DNA of 64,000 nt from Syntrophotalea acetylenivorans (GCF_001887775.1 NZ_CP015519.1:2666001-2730000); one strand, 5' to 3'. Shown: positions 51,744-61,190, counted from the first letter of the stretch. Made by a program: numbers and translations. The notes: a model not told the origin generated them from the letters alone.

Positions 51744-53028
51744 ACATAGGTAACACTTTAGTTCAGGTACATGGGTAACACTTTTTGTATCCTATAGGCA
51801 CTTTCTACAAGGAGGTGCCCATGCCCTGGAAAGAGGTGAAACCTATGGACCAGAAGCTGCTGTTTATTGCCGACCACCTTCGAGCGATGGACACCTTCAA
51901 AGGCCTTTGTCACCGTTACGGTATTAGCCGAAAGACCGGCTACAAGTGGGTGGCTCGCTACAGGGAACTAGGTTTCGAGGGGTTGCAAGACCAACCTCGG
52001 AAGCCCCATCAACACCCCCTGAAGACACCCTTTACCGTACGCAAAGCGATCATTGGCCTCCGTTCAAGCCAGCGGGATCCGCCGGGGCCGAAAAAGATTC
52101 AAGTGCTACTGAGGCAGAACCACCCAGAATGGGACATCCCTTCCAAGACGACCATCTACAAGGTCCTGGCGGAGGAAGGATTGATTCGTCCTCAAAGACG
52201 GCGCAAACCGGTTCCTGTCGGTCAGCAGCCCTTTTCTCCAGTGCATCACCCGAACGATGTCTGGTCGGCGGACTTCAAAGGGCAATTCAAGACTAGAGAT
52301 GGCACTTGGTGTTATCCACTCACCGTAATGGATCATCAATGCCGTTACCTTTTAGAATGCATAAATTTTCCAGGGCCGCGGCTAGAACCAACCAGAGACG
52401 CTTTTGAATCCCTTTTCCGGGAGTATGGGTTGCCATGGCGCATTCGTACCGATAATGGCGTACCCTTTGCCTCTAACTCGCCCGGTGGACTGTCCCAGCT
52501 ATCCAAATGGTGGATTCGCCTGGGCATCGTGCCAGAACGAATTGAACCGGGAAAGCCTCAACAAAATGGGCGGCATGAACGGATGCACAGAACACTTAAG
52601 AACGCTACGGCCATTCCTCCGGCGCCAACAGCCCAGCTTCAACAGCAGGCGTTTGATGCATTTCGCCAGCAGTACAATAACGAACGCCCTCATGAAAGCC
52701 TTGGACAAACAACACCGGCATCGAAGTACAGTCCCTCAACACGCAGCATGCCTGAAAAGCTACCGGAGATAGAGTATCCTGGCTACTTTCGAATTGCCTT
52801 AGTTCATCACAGCGGCATCATTCATCATCAAGGGCATCGTGTTTACGTCGCCGGCCTTCTCAAGAGCGAAAAGGTCGGTGTCGAAGAAACCGCTGATGGC
52901 ATCTGGGACGTTCATTTTGGACCATTGAGATTAGGCAGCTTCGATATGCGGGATATCAAGAAAGCCCACAACGACTACTTGAAGCTTAATGTGTAACCTA
53001 TGTATGCGAACTTTTGTGTTACCTATGT
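51744..53028 (+). mobile_element. IS481-type insertion sequence
   Basis: About 1285 bases. The ends are 13-bp inverted repeats ACATAGGTAACAC (51744-51756) and its complement (53016-53028). A second, inner copy of the motif lies at each end (ACATGGGTAACACTTT at 51770; complement of ACATAGGTTACAC at 52991-53003). It encodes one intact transposase. No clear target duplication is seen at the ends chosen, so the outer limits may be off by a few bases. Confidence 0.85.
51821..52996 (+). CDS. IS481-family transposase (DDE integrase core)
   Basis: A 391-residue intact transposase. The N-terminal helix-turn-helix (FKGLCHRYGISRKTGYKWVARY, about 26-47) is followed by the rve integrase core. Its acidic residues are in VWSADFKGQF (near 150), RTDNGVPFAS (near 210) and PQQNGRHERMHRTLK (near 250). 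The ATG at 51821 follows AAGGAGGTGCCC. No stop or frameshift is present, so the element may be active. Confidence 0.93.
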   Translation: MPWKEVKPMDQKLLFIADHLRAMDTFKGLCHRYGISRKTGYKWVARYRELGFEGLQDQPRKPHQHPLKTPFTVRKAIIGLRSSQRDPPGPKKIQVLLRQNHPEWDIPSKTTIYKVLAEEGLIRPQRRRKPVPVGQQPFSPVHHPNDVWSADFKGQFKTRDGTWCYPLTVMDHQCRYLLECINFPGPRLEPTRDAFESLFREYGLPWRIRTDNGVPFASNSPGGLSQLSKWWIRLGIVPERIEPGKPQQNGRHERMHRTLKNATAIPPAPTAQLQQQAFDAFRQQYNNERPHESLGQTTPASKYSPSTRSMPEKLPEIEYPGYFRIALVHHSGIIHHQGHRVYVAGLLKSEKVGVEETADGIWDVHFGPLRLGSFDMRDIKKAHNDYLKLNV

Positions 53029-53082
53029 CCTTGACTCGTACACCCGGCTCCTTGCCCTGCGGGTTCCCTGCGCTGCGCAGAC

Positions 53083-53142
53083 GTTTTGCGGGCGGGGAAA
53101 AACTCGCTGCGCTCAGACAGTTTCCCCGCCTGATCGCAAAAC
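53083..53142. repeat. 60-base palindrome right of the IS
   Basis: GTTTTGCG-GGCGGGGAAA pairs with TTTCCCCGCC-tgat-CGCAAAAC around a 20-base centre. A further hairpin, CGGCCG-ggtaagaa-CGGCCG, lies at about 53231-53250. This and 53029-53082 hold no gene. Confidence 0.7.
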
Positions 53143-53269
53143 ATCCACTCCGCTCCGGCTGTGTCACAGGGGGGAGAGAGTCTAGGTCATATTCAAAATC
53201 ATTCGTCGGTACAAAGAGAAGTAAGACGCCCGGCCGGGTAAGAACGGCCGACCGGGTCTCACAACAGCA

Positions 53270-53302
53270 AAGAGCCATGGTATCTTTTCGAGACCATGGC
53301 TC
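53270..53302 (-). terminator. Terminator-like hairpin after the MoaE-like gene
   Basis: 11-bp stem AGAGCCATGGT / ACCATGGCTCT with an 11-base loop. The T-run is short and interrupted, so termination may be partial. Confidence 0.55.
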
Positions 53303-53334
53303 TTAATCTGTTTAAGAGGATGTCGGCGACAGCC

Positions 53335-53697
53335 TTAAACTTTGTCCTCGGTCTTGCTCACTGCCTCGTCCTTAATACGGTCGAGCAACTCGGCCAGCAC
53401 CGGCTTAACATCCTCGCGCAGGGCGCCAGCGACGATGATGAACAGCAGGTCGTCTCCGGGATAGAGCTTGCCCTCGCAGGCTTCGGCCATCACCTTGTAG
53501 ATGCCCGGCTTCTGCTCGTACTCGCGGCACAGTTCGGCGACCTTGGCGTGGTCGGCCTGAACATTGACAGCTTCGACTTCACTTTTGTCGCCCCGCGACC
53601 AGCTTCGCACTATGCCGTTGTGAACCAGTACCATGCCGACGTTCTTGGCAAATTCCGGGTCCTTTTTCAGTTCCGCCAGAGTTTGACTGATATCCAT
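53335..53697 (-). CDS. MoaE-like protein without the usual active-site end
   Basis: 120 residues resembling molybdopterin synthase large subunit MoaE in its first 100 residues (NVGMVLVHNGIVRSWSR, then the strand-rich middle). The C-terminal segment of true MoaE, with its catalytic lysines in a WKKE-like end, is replaced by RIKDEAVSKTEDKV. No other molybdenum cofactor genes are near. It may be a paralogue with another role. A good ribosome site (GAGGAGGG) precedes the ATG. Confidence 0.65.
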   Translation of the reverse strand: MDISQTLAELKKDPEFAKNVGMVLVHNGIVRSWSRGDKSEVEAVNVQADHAKVAELCREYEQKPGIYKVMAEACEGKLYPGDDLLFIIVAGALREDVKPVLAELLDRIKDEAVSKTEDKV

Positions 53698-53796
53698 TTA
53701 TCCCTCCTCGAATGCGCGTAATTAATAAAGATGTCATTTTATGTCGTTGACAGTTAATGCCAGTTGCGCGGCCATCTGTCAAATGAAACCCATTTT

Positions 53797-54762
53797 TCAT
53801 TCGCCACACTGCAGACAGTCGGCGTCATCAACGCATTCGAGATAGCGCTGAGATTGCATGGCCGCCATGCAGCCGCTGCCGGCGGCGGTGATGGCCTGGC
53901 GAAAATGGGGGTCCTGCACATCTCCGGCGGCAAATACGCCACAGACACTGGTCTCTGTGCCATTTTTTGTTGTCAGATAGCCCCAGTCGTCCATCTCCAG
54001 TTGGCCTTTGAACAGACCGGTGTTGGGATGGTGGCCGATGGCGATAAAGACACCGTCGCAGGTTAAATCATTTTCTTTTTCGGTCTTTAGATTCTTGACA
54101 GTCAGGCCCTGAAAGCCGGTCTTTGGGTCGCCTTTCAGGGTGGTGACCACCGAATCCCACAGGAACTCGATTTTTGGATGTTGCAGGGCACGTTCGGCAA
54201 GGATCGGGCCGGCCCGCAGTTCGTCGCGGCGGTGGATGACGGTGACTTTGCTGGCGAACCGGGCCAGGAACAGGGCGTCTTCCATGGCGGTATCGCCGCC
54301 GCCGACCACGGCTACTTCCTTATCGCGATAGAAAAACCCGTCGCAGGTGGCGCAGACCGATACCCCGCGGCCGTAGAGTTCCTTTTCGTTGTCCAGACCG
54401 AGCATGCGCGGCGAGGCCCCGGTACAGATGATCAGAGACCGGCAACGGTAGGATTGATCATCGACCCAGACTCGAAAAGGCTGAGAATCCAGTTCGACTT
54501 TTGTCACCTCGCCATCGACCAGTTTGGTACCGAAATGCACGGCCTGGTCGCGCATTTTCTCCATCAATTCCGGGCCGTCAACGCCCTCGGGAAAGCCGGG
54601 AAAGTTTTCCACCAGGGTGGTACCGGTGAGTTGGCCGCCGGGCTGAATGCCGGCGATCAGCAGGGGACAACAGTTGCTGCGCGAGGCATAGATGGCTGCC
54701 GTGTAACCGGCCGGACCGGAACCGAGAATAATCTGATCGTGAACACCGTTTTTTTCAGGCAT
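53797..54762 (-). CDS. trxB: Thioredoxin reductase
   Basis: A 321-residue FAD/NADPH flavoprotein that reduces thioredoxin. The FAD motif GSGPAGYTAAIYASR is near residue 14, the redox pair CATCDGFFY near 137, the NADPH motif VVGGGDTAMEDALFLARF near 155 and the second FAD motif GVFAAGDVQDPHFRQAITAAGSG near 282. The ATG at 54762 follows GAGGAGGG. It overlaps lipA by 8 bases. It should serve the thioredoxin at 2514. Confidence 0.95.
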   Translation of the reverse strand: MPEKNGVHDQIILGSGPAGYTAAIYASRSNCCPLLIAGIQPGGQLTGTTLVENFPGFPEGVDGPELMEKMRDQAVHFGTKLVDGEVTKVELDSQPFRVWVDDQSYRCRSLIICTGASPRMLGLDNEKELYGRGVSVCATCDGFFYRDKEVAVVGGGDTAMEDALFLARFASKVTVIHRRDELRAGPILAERALQHPKIEFLWDSVVTTLKGDPKTGFQGLTVKNLKTEKENDLTCDGVFIAIGHHPNTGLFKGQLEMDDWGYLTTKNGTETSVCGVFAAGDVQDPHFRQAITAAGSGCMAAMQSQRYLECVDDADCLQCGE

Positions 54763-55624
54763 GAGAACCCTCCTCGTATTGTTCAGCGGCATGATATGAC
54801 GAACGCACCAACGGCCCGGATTCAATCCCGGAAAAACCCAGCTCTTTGGCCTTTTGAGCCAGTTCGGTGAATTCCTGCGGCGGCAGATAGCGCTGCACTG
54901 GATGGTGTTTCTTGCTGGGGGCCAGATACTGACCGAGGGTCAGTAGAGTGACTCCGGCTGCCCGAAGATCTTTAAGCACGGGCAGAATTTCCTGGTGGCG
55001 TTCGCCAAGACCGAGCATCAGTCCCGACTTTATCGGCAGCTCTGGGGCTTGTTGCCGAATCTTCTCAAGCAACTGAAGAGACTTCCGGTAATCGGCCTGG
55101 GGTCGAACTTTGGGATAGAGGCGGGGTACTGTCTCGATATTATGCCCCAGAACATCGGGCGCAGCTGCGACAATGGCAGCTAGTGCCCTCCAGTTGTGTT
55201 GCAGGTCGGAAATGAGCAGTTCGATACGGCAGGCAGGGGAACGCTGACGCACCGCCTGCATTACAGCGACAAATTGGGCTGCACCCCCATCGGGCAGATC
55301 GTCGCGGGTAACGGCGGTAAAGACTGCGTGCTGCAACTCCAGTTCTGCTACCGCCTCTGCCAGTCGTTGAGGTTCCGTTGGATCGGGGGCAGAGGGAATG
55401 CCCTCGCCGATGTTGCAGAATCGGCAGGTGCGGCTGCACTTGTCTCCCAGCAGCATAAAGGTCACGGTGCCGCTATTCCAACACTCTCCGCGGTTGGGGC
55501 AGGCGGCATCATAGCACACAGAGCGCAGTTGCCCCTGGTGATGGTAGGCAAGAATTTGCCGGTAGCGAGGTCCGTGGCCCAACGGCGCCCGAAGCCAATC
55601 AGGGTGGGGATAGGGCAGAGTCAT
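54755..55624 (-). CDS. lipA: Lipoyl synthase
   Basis: A 289-residue radical SAM enzyme that inserts two sulfurs into octanoyl groups of E2 and GcvH proteins. The auxiliary cluster cysteines are in CYDAACPNRGECW (residues 37-49), and the radical SAM motif is CSRTCRFCNI. The conserved GPLVRSSYHA is at the C-terminus. It feeds the E2 at 50149. The gene lies 69 bases after gltB and overlaps trxB. No lipB is adjacent. Confidence 0.96.
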   Translation of the reverse strand: MTLPYPHPDWLRAPLGHGPRYRQILAYHHQGQLRSVCYDAACPNRGECWNSGTVTFMLLGDKCSRTCRFCNIGEGIPSAPDPTEPQRLAEAVAELELQHAVFTAVTRDDLPDGGAAQFVAVMQAVRQRSPACRIELLISDLQHNWRALAAIVAAAPDVLGHNIETVPRLYPKVRPQADYRKSLQLLEKIRQQAPELPIKSGLMLGLGERHQEILPVLKDLRAAGVTLLTLGQYLAPSKKHHPVQRYLPPQEFTELAQKAKELGFSGIESGPLVRSSYHAAEQYEEGSHA

Positions 55625-55693
55625 GGGATTTTCGTTTCGTATTTTGATAGTCAGGACCGTTGGCCTCCATGGTCCTATGTTGCCGGGTTATTG

Positions 55694-58600
55694 CTATTCG
55701 GTGGTTACCGGCGGTTCTGGTCTATCATCCTTGGCGACAATCTTGACGAAGCAGCCGGGACAGCTTTTACGCACTTCCTCGACCCAGCGGACTTCGGCTG
55801 CTTGCTGCGAATAGAGAAGTTCCCGCTCGTATTCACCGAGTAGGCGGCTGACCGTGGCGCAATCGGCTGCGTCGAGGGGCCGAATAGCCACTTGTGCTCC
55901 CTTGGCCAGGCGTCTGTACAGGGCCTTTTCGGTGAGTCCCATGGTTTCGTCGAGATGGCAATAAACAGTGCCGCCGGTCATGCCCGAACAGAGCCAGGGA
56001 CCGGGATCTCCTAGAACCACGGCCTTGCCGTCGGTCATGTATTCGAAGGCAAAGCCCTTGAGATTGGCCCGGCCGGCAATATTCCCAGCTCGGTCGTCGA
56101 CAGGTTGATGGATATGCCCGCCCAGAACCACCTCTGCCCCCGAAAGGCGAATGCAGGCCCGACTGTCCGTGTCTCCCTGTATGAGGAACAGGCCTCCGGT
56201 AGCGCCGTAGGCCAGGCCCTTGCCGACCGCACCGCCAACCCTCTGTCCCTGGCGGTTTTCCCCTTTGAGGACCACTATTTTGCCCCCCGTAGCTCCCTTG
56301 CCGACTCCATCCTGAGCGGCGCCCTCGACCCGATAGTTGATGCGGGGGATATTGAAGGCGGCCAGGCCGTTGCCTGGAATGGCTCGACGCCGGAATTGCA
56401 GCAAAACCCGCTTTTCCGCCGGCCAGCGTCCTTCGAGTTCGCCGCGGGTCATGGTGCCGGCCAGGTAGGTGCCGATAGCCCGGTCACTGCTAGAGGCGCT
56501 GTCGTCCTCGTAACGAACACGATCCTCGGGACCCTCAAAGGCTTCGGTGACCAGGCTTGAAATAAGCGAAGTCAGGTAGTTGAGGGGCTTGCGGATGATG
56601 CGTACATCGCTTACCGAACGGGGTTCCTGGACAATTTTAACCGGGGCGAGCAGCTCGTCCAGGTCGAGACTCTCGAGGCCCCTTTGCTGCTCAAGCAATT
56701 CGGCTTTGCCAACCAGGTCCTGAGTGCGGTGGAAGCCGAGACGGGCGGTGAGCAAGCGAATCTCCTCGCCGAGAGCACGAAAAAAGGTGGTTTCGTAGAT
56801 GATACCGTTTTCCAGGACCCGCGGCACGAATCGTTTCTGCCCCTGGGCGTGGGCTTCTTCCAGCGTTTCCATCTGGGTAGCGATGCCGACGTGGCAGGTG
56901 CCGAGATGACAGGTCCGGCAGGCGGTGCAGCCGATGACCACCATCGGCAGGGTGCCGAAACCGACCCGGTTAGCGCCGAGCAGCAGCATCTTGACCACGT
57001 CGCGGCCGCTGTGCATGCCGCCATCGGCCCAGATTTCCACCTTGTGACGTAAGCCGGCTTCGGCCAGGGCGCGATGGGCTAATCTTACACCGATCTCTGC
57101 CGGCAAACCAACAAACTTGATGGCATGCCGGCGGGCGGCGCCGGTACCGCCGTCGTAGCCGCTGATAGTGATAATGTCGGCACCGGCTTTGGCGATGCCC
57201 AGGGCGATAGTACCGATACCGGCCACCGCTGGCACCTTGACCGAAATGCGAGCACGGGGGTTGGCGGTCTTCAACTCCTCGATGATTTGCGCCAGATCTT
57301 CGATAGAGTAGATGTCGTGATTGTTGGAGGGGGAAATGAGCGTAACCCCTTCCTTGGCATGGCGCGCCTCGGCAATCTTGGCCGTGACCTTGAACCCCGG
57401 CAGGTGGCCGCCTTCGCCCGGTTTGGCCCCCTGACCGATCTTGATTTCGAGAAAATCAGCCGAGTTGAGCAACGCCATGTGGGCTCCGAAGCGTCCTGAA
57501 GCGATCTGCTGGCCACGGTTGCGGCGGTAATTGCCCAGCATGTCGGGGATTTCTCCCCCTTCGCCGTTCATGCAAATGATATTGAGTCTTTTTGCAGCCT
57601 CAGCATAGATGCGAAAGGCCGTTTCCCCCTGGGACCCGAAGCTCATGGCGGAAAAGAGGATCGGCAGATCGTGGCCGCCGATGGTCGCATCGACCTCTTT
57701 GGGATCGACGGTCAGCGGTTCGGGAAAGGAGAAGCCCAGCAGATGACGGATAGCCAGAGGATTCTCGATTTTCAGCTGACTGATGAGCTTGGACAGGTCG
57801 GCGTAGTTGGCTTCCATCTTTGCCACTGAAGCGACCATTTTCCAGATCCGGGGATAGAGGCGAAATTGGCCCACCAACGGTTGTTTTTTTCGGCTTCGAG
57901 CCAAACGGCTTCGTTCCAGCCAAAGCTCTTCCAACTTTTCCAGGGTCAGGCCGCCCCGGGGCGAACCGCAGAAGTTGGGTACTCCAAAGATTTCAGCCAG
58001 TTCCGGCCCCAGGCCGATGGCGGCGAAGGGGCGCCCATAACCGCCCAATTCGTGACACCCCATGGTCGACATGACTTTTTCAAGGCCTTTGGCCAGCACG
58101 GTAATCAATTGTTTCAGGCCGGAGGGGAATTCGTCGGCCAGTTCCCACATCAAATAGGGGCAGAGAGCATCGGCGCCCATGCCGATGGCGAAGATCAGGT
58201 CGTGCAGATTACGCAGGGCACCGGAACGCACTACCAGAGACGTGCTTCGACGCAAACTGCGTCCAGCCCCATCCTCAATGTTGCTGAGGGCTCGATGCAG
58301 ATGAGGCACCACCAGAAGCGGATCGATAAAACTGTTGCCGCTACTAAAAGCACTACTGTCATCGATCAGCAGCAATGAGGCTCCATTGGTGACGGCTGCC
58401 AGAGCATCATCCTGCAGTCGTTTCAGGGCTTGGCGAACTGTTTCGCCGCGGCGCAGGTTACAGGCCAGGGTGCGATGACGGTAGCGTCCGCCGCCAAAAT
58501 GGCCAAGCAGCTGTTCCAGAGAGAGCGTTCCGAATTGTGACGCCATGGCTGCGTCGCCTGCCTGCGACGCAAGGCGGCGTCCGCCGGTGAGTAGCGGTAC

Positions 58601-60232
58601 GTCAAGGGCAACGGCTTGCCGTACCCGTCCCTGCAGGCGTGGGGCAGGGCCGAGATAGACCCGCGTGGAGAAATGCTCCGCTTCACGCTCCCTGTCGATG
58701 GCCGGGTTGGTAACCACGGCGACCTGTTCTTTGAAAAAGTCCGCCAGATTCTGGCTGCTGGTGGCAATGGCAGCGAGAGGCCCGTCGTATCCGAGAGAAG
58801 AGATGGGTTCTTGCCCCTTCTCCGCCATAGCCCGCAGATTGCGCAGGTCGCTGCTTTTCCAGGCCATGGCCGATAATAAGTTGTCCCGCAGCAACCCCTT
58901 GCTACGGCCGAAAGCAGCGATTGCCGTCTTCTTGCTCGATTGTAGCTGCCGGGCATGGGTCAGCTTGCGAGTATGCCCGGTCAGAGACGTGCGGCGACTG
59001 AAACATTTGTATACCGACTGCCGTAGCTCTTCATGAGTGAGTACGGTCACCGGTTGCCCGCTTGGGGCCAGCAGCCCGATCTTTTCTCCGGGAGCCAGGG
59101 TTATGGGATCGGAAACAATCTCGTCCTGCGAGACGACGCCGACTTCCGAGGAAACGAAATATTCCCTTTCTGTTTCGCCGAACCACAGGGGCCGCAGGCC
59201 CATAGCGTCGACACTGAAAACGCAGTGACTTCCAAGCCGGGAAATAATGGCCGCAGGCCCCTGGGCGCTGGCTTGGAACATATGGCGGAAAAAGGCGTAC
59301 ATGGGGCGCAGCTCTTCGGGCAGCTGCTTATGATCATTAAAAATCGGTGGAAAGATCAGTTCCATGGCTTCGAACAGGGACAGGTCGAAGCGGCGGATCA
59401 ATCCTTCCAGAATCCGGTTGAGATCCTGAGAATCGCTGCCGCCGAGGGGGAGTTCTATTCCCAGCAGCCGGGCTTCTTCGCGCAAGCGGGGGATGGTGTT
59501 GATTTCGCCATTATGGCCGAGCAGGCTGAAAGGCTGGGCGCGCAGCACGTCAGGCAGGGTGTTGGTGGAAAAGCGGCTGTGGCCGATCGTGAGTGCCGAG
59601 AGGAAGTCCCGGCGTTTCAGATCGGGGTAGTAGCGGGCGAGCAATTCAGGGGCGCCGAGAACCTTATAGGAAGCAACCTGGGTCGAGAGAGAGGCGACAT
59701 GAACCGGCAGCTTTGTCTCCAGAGCCAGATGCAGATCGTAGAGGATTTTACGGAGATCGCTCTCGGCCGGTCCCTGGCAGGCCAGTTGCCAGAAAAAGGG
59801 TTCCGCCTGACGGGCGTTGACGGACAGGACTTCGCTGCGTACCGGACAGGGCCGTTCAACAAGCAGCTGCAGGCCGGCAGCGGCAAAGAACTCCAGGATT
59901 TTGCCACGTAAGGCGGCCTCGGGGGCAGCAGCCTCTGCCGGCAACAGCAGGTGGGCGACCACGAAGCGGTCACTTTCAGCCAGGTCGGCAGCGTAGCCGG
60001 ATTGGGCCAGGCGTTCCTGCCACAATAAACGGGGGATATCGCTCAGTATGCCGCAGCCGTCGCCCTCGCCACGAATTTCGCCGGCTCGGTGCCCCATCTT
60101 GATCAAGGCGTCGATGGTTCGTTGCAGGTTGCCGTGGGTCGGCGTGCCGAGCTTCTTGATAAAGCCGATAATGGCGCAGGCATCCCGCTCTGGTGGCGGG
60201 GCAAAGGGACTGTTGCTGGCGGGCAGAGTCAT
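55694..60232 (-). CDS. gltB: Glutamate synthase large subunit
   Basis: A 1512-residue protein. The N-terminal glutamine amidotransferase (class II) has its nucleophile at Cys19 in ERDACAIIGF, exposed after propeptide removal. The central and FMN-binding synthase domains include LPILFSAMSFGSQGETAFRIY and PAVAGIGTIALGIAKAGADIITISGYDGGTGA. The 3Fe-4S cysteines are in IGCTACRTCHLGTCHVGIATQ. The C-terminal GXGXG domain follows. It makes glutamate from glutamine and 2-oxoglutarate. The small subunit gltD is not adjacent. Confidence 0.96.
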   Translation of the reverse strand: MTLPASNSPFAPPPERDACAIIGFIKKLGTPTHGNLQRTIDALIKMGHRAGEIRGEGDGCGILSDIPRLLWQERLAQSGYAADLAESDRFVVAHLLLPAEAAAPEAALRGKILEFFAAAGLQLLVERPCPVRSEVLSVNARQAEPFFWQLACQGPAESDLRKILYDLHLALETKLPVHVASLSTQVASYKVLGAPELLARYYPDLKRRDFLSALTIGHSRFSTNTLPDVLRAQPFSLLGHNGEINTIPRLREEARLLGIELPLGGSDSQDLNRILEGLIRRFDLSLFEAMELIFPPIFNDHKQLPEELRPMYAFFRHMFQASAQGPAAIISRLGSHCVFSVDAMGLRPLWFGETEREYFVSSEVGVVSQDEIVSDPITLAPGEKIGLLAPSGQPVTVLTHEELRQSVYKCFSRRTSLTGHTRKLTHARQLQSSKKTAIAAFGRSKGLLRDNLLSAMAWKSSDLRNLRAMAEKGQEPISSLGYDGPLAAIATSSQNLADFFKEQVAVVTNPAIDREREAEHFSTRVYLGPAPRLQGRVRQAVALDVPLLTGGRRLASQAGDAAMASQFGTLSLEQLLGHFGGGRYRHRTLACNLRRGETVRQALKRLQDDALAAVTNGASLLLIDDSSAFSSGNSFIDPLLVVPHLHRALSNIEDGAGRSLRRSTSLVVRSGALRNLHDLIFAIGMGADALCPYLMWELADEFPSGLKQLITVLAKGLEKVMSTMGCHELGGYGRPFAAIGLGPELAEIFGVPNFCGSPRGGLTLEKLEELWLERSRLARSRKKQPLVGQFRLYPRIWKMVASVAKMEANYADLSKLISQLKIENPLAIRHLLGFSFPEPLTVDPKEVDATIGGHDLPILFSAMSFGSQGETAFRIYAEAAKRLNIICMNGEGGEIPDMLGNYRRNRGQQIASGRFGAHMALLNSADFLEIKIGQGAKPGEGGHLPGFKVTAKIAEARHAKEGVTLISPSNNHDIYSIEDLAQIIEELKTANPRARISVKVPAVAGIGTIALGIAKAGADIITISGYDGGTGAARRHAIKFVGLPAEIGVRLAHRALAEAGLRHKVEIWADGGMHSGRDVVKMLLLGANRVGFGTLPMVVIGCTACRTCHLGTCHVGIATQMETLEEAHAQGQKRFVPRVLENGIIYETTFFRALGEEIRLLTARLGFHRTQDLVGKAELLEQQRGLESLDLDELLAPVKIVQEPRSVSDVRIIRKPLNYLTSLISSLVTEAFEGPEDRVRYEDDSASSSDRAIGTYLAGTMTRGELEGRWPAEKRVLLQFRRRAIPGNGLAAFNIPRINYRVEGAAQDGVGKGATGGKIVVLKGENRQGQRVGGAVGKGLAYGATGGLFLIQGDTDSRACIRLSGAEVVLGGHIHQPVDDRAGNIAGRANLKGFAFEYMTDGKAVVLGDPGPWLCSGMTGGTVYCHLDETMGLTEKALYRRLAKGAQVAIRPLDAADCATVSRLLGEYERELLYSQQAAEVRWVEEVRKSCPGCFVKIVAKDDRPEPPVTTE

Positions 60233-60288
60233 GAGAGCTCCCGGGAAAGGTCATTGGGGTCCGGATCGATTCGTTAACTACTCCCTTT

Positions 60289-60316
60289 ATTCTAACCCAA
60301 GATGCACGGTCCTCAA
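60289..60316 (-). promoter_or_regulatory. Sigma70-type promoter of gltB
   Basis: Minus strand -35 TTGAGG (60316-60311), 16-base spacer, -10 TAGAAT (60294-60289), about 55 bases before the start. Confidence 0.6.
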
Positions 60317-60322
60317 TAGACG

Positions 60323-60355
60323 AAAGGGGGCCGGCCTTTCGGCTGCCCCCCCTTT
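60323..60355 (-). terminator. Hairpin terminator after elbB
   Basis: Minus strand AAAGGGGG.GGC paired with GCC.CCCCCTTT around a short loop. The T-run is weak (TTTCGTCT), so it may be a partial terminator. Confidence 0.6.
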
Positions 60356-60385
60356 GCAGAGATTCTTGATCGGCGGTTATGGCGA

Positions 60386-61048
60386 TCAGCGTAATTTAAG
60401 CATGAGTTTGATGGCTTTATCGATGCCGACGGCGACCTGGGCGATGTTGTCCGCCAGCATGTAGGCCGGGGTGGTAACGAGCTTACGTTGTTTGTCGACT
60501 ACCACCTCATCCACAGGGCAAGCCACGTGCTTGACGCCCATGGAGTCAAGGGTCGCGGCGGTGTCCCTGTCGGTGCCGATGGTCAGTGTTGCGGGGGGCT
60601 GTTGTTGACCAAGTATTTTGGCCAGCATGGCGGGAGCGATACAGATTCCGGCCAGGGGTTTTTCGGCCGCCAGCATTTCGGCGACCAAACGCTTTACCTG
60701 TTCGTTGACGGTACAGTCGGCCCCTTGAACGGCGAAGTCACACAGGTTTTTGGCGGCACCGTATCCGCCTGGAAAGACCAGAGCGTCAATATCGTCTGCC
60801 TTGACCGTGGCAATGTCGAGAATCTGGCCCCGGGCGATGCGGGCCGATTCGACCAACACGTTACGGGAGCAGCCATCTTCGGTTTGACCACTGAAATGAT
60901 TGATAACATGCATCTGTTCCATGTCCGGTGCCATACACACAGCTTCAGCACCGGCTTTGGCAATGGCCAGCAACGTCAGGACTGCTTCATGGATTTCACT
61001 GCCGTCGTAGACGCCGCACCCGGCCAGCACAACTCCGACTTTGATCAT
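60386..61048 (-). CDS. elbB: ElbB-type isoprenoid biosynthesis glyoxalase (DJ-1/PfpI superfamily)
   Basis: A 220-residue class I amidotransferase-like protein. It opens KVGVVLAGCGVYDGSEIHEAV and has VFPGGYGAAKNLCDFA near 91 and the nucleophile elbow LAGICIAPAML near 135. E. coli ElbB has glyoxalase activity on glyoxal. The ATG at 61048 follows GGAGGTAATG. Its position beside gltB is also seen in enterobacteria. Confidence 0.93.
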   Translation of the reverse strand: MIKVGVVLAGCGVYDGSEIHEAVLTLLAIAKAGAEAVCMAPDMEQMHVINHFSGQTEDGCSRNVLVESARIARGQILDIATVKADDIDALVFPGGYGAAKNLCDFAVQGADCTVNEQVKRLVAEMLAAEKPLAGICIAPAMLAKILGQQQPPATLTIGTDRDTAATLDSMGVKHVACPVDEVVVDKQRKLVTTPAYMLADNIAQVAVGIDKAIKLMLKLR

Positions 61049-61151
61049 GACATTACCTCCTGGTCTTTGCGAAAGCATCAAGTTTAACCGTCGGCCTTTG
61101 TTGGCCAAGGCTGTTTATCCATTGTCGTGAGATTTAGGGTAAGGCTCTATT

Positions 61152-61179
61152 AAAGTATCTCCCCCGGTGCAATAGTCAA
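61152..61179 (-). promoter_or_regulatory. Possible sigma70 promoter of elbB
   Basis: Minus strand -35 TTGACT (61179-61174), 16-base spacer, weak -10 TACTTT (61157-61152), about 105 bases before the start. Confidence 0.45.
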
Positions 61180-61190
61180 GCAATGCCCCG

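Noticed and set aside
8142-53142. CRISPR array
   Set aside because: The repeats in the window are palindromic, widely spaced and not in regular repeat-spacer order; no cas genes.
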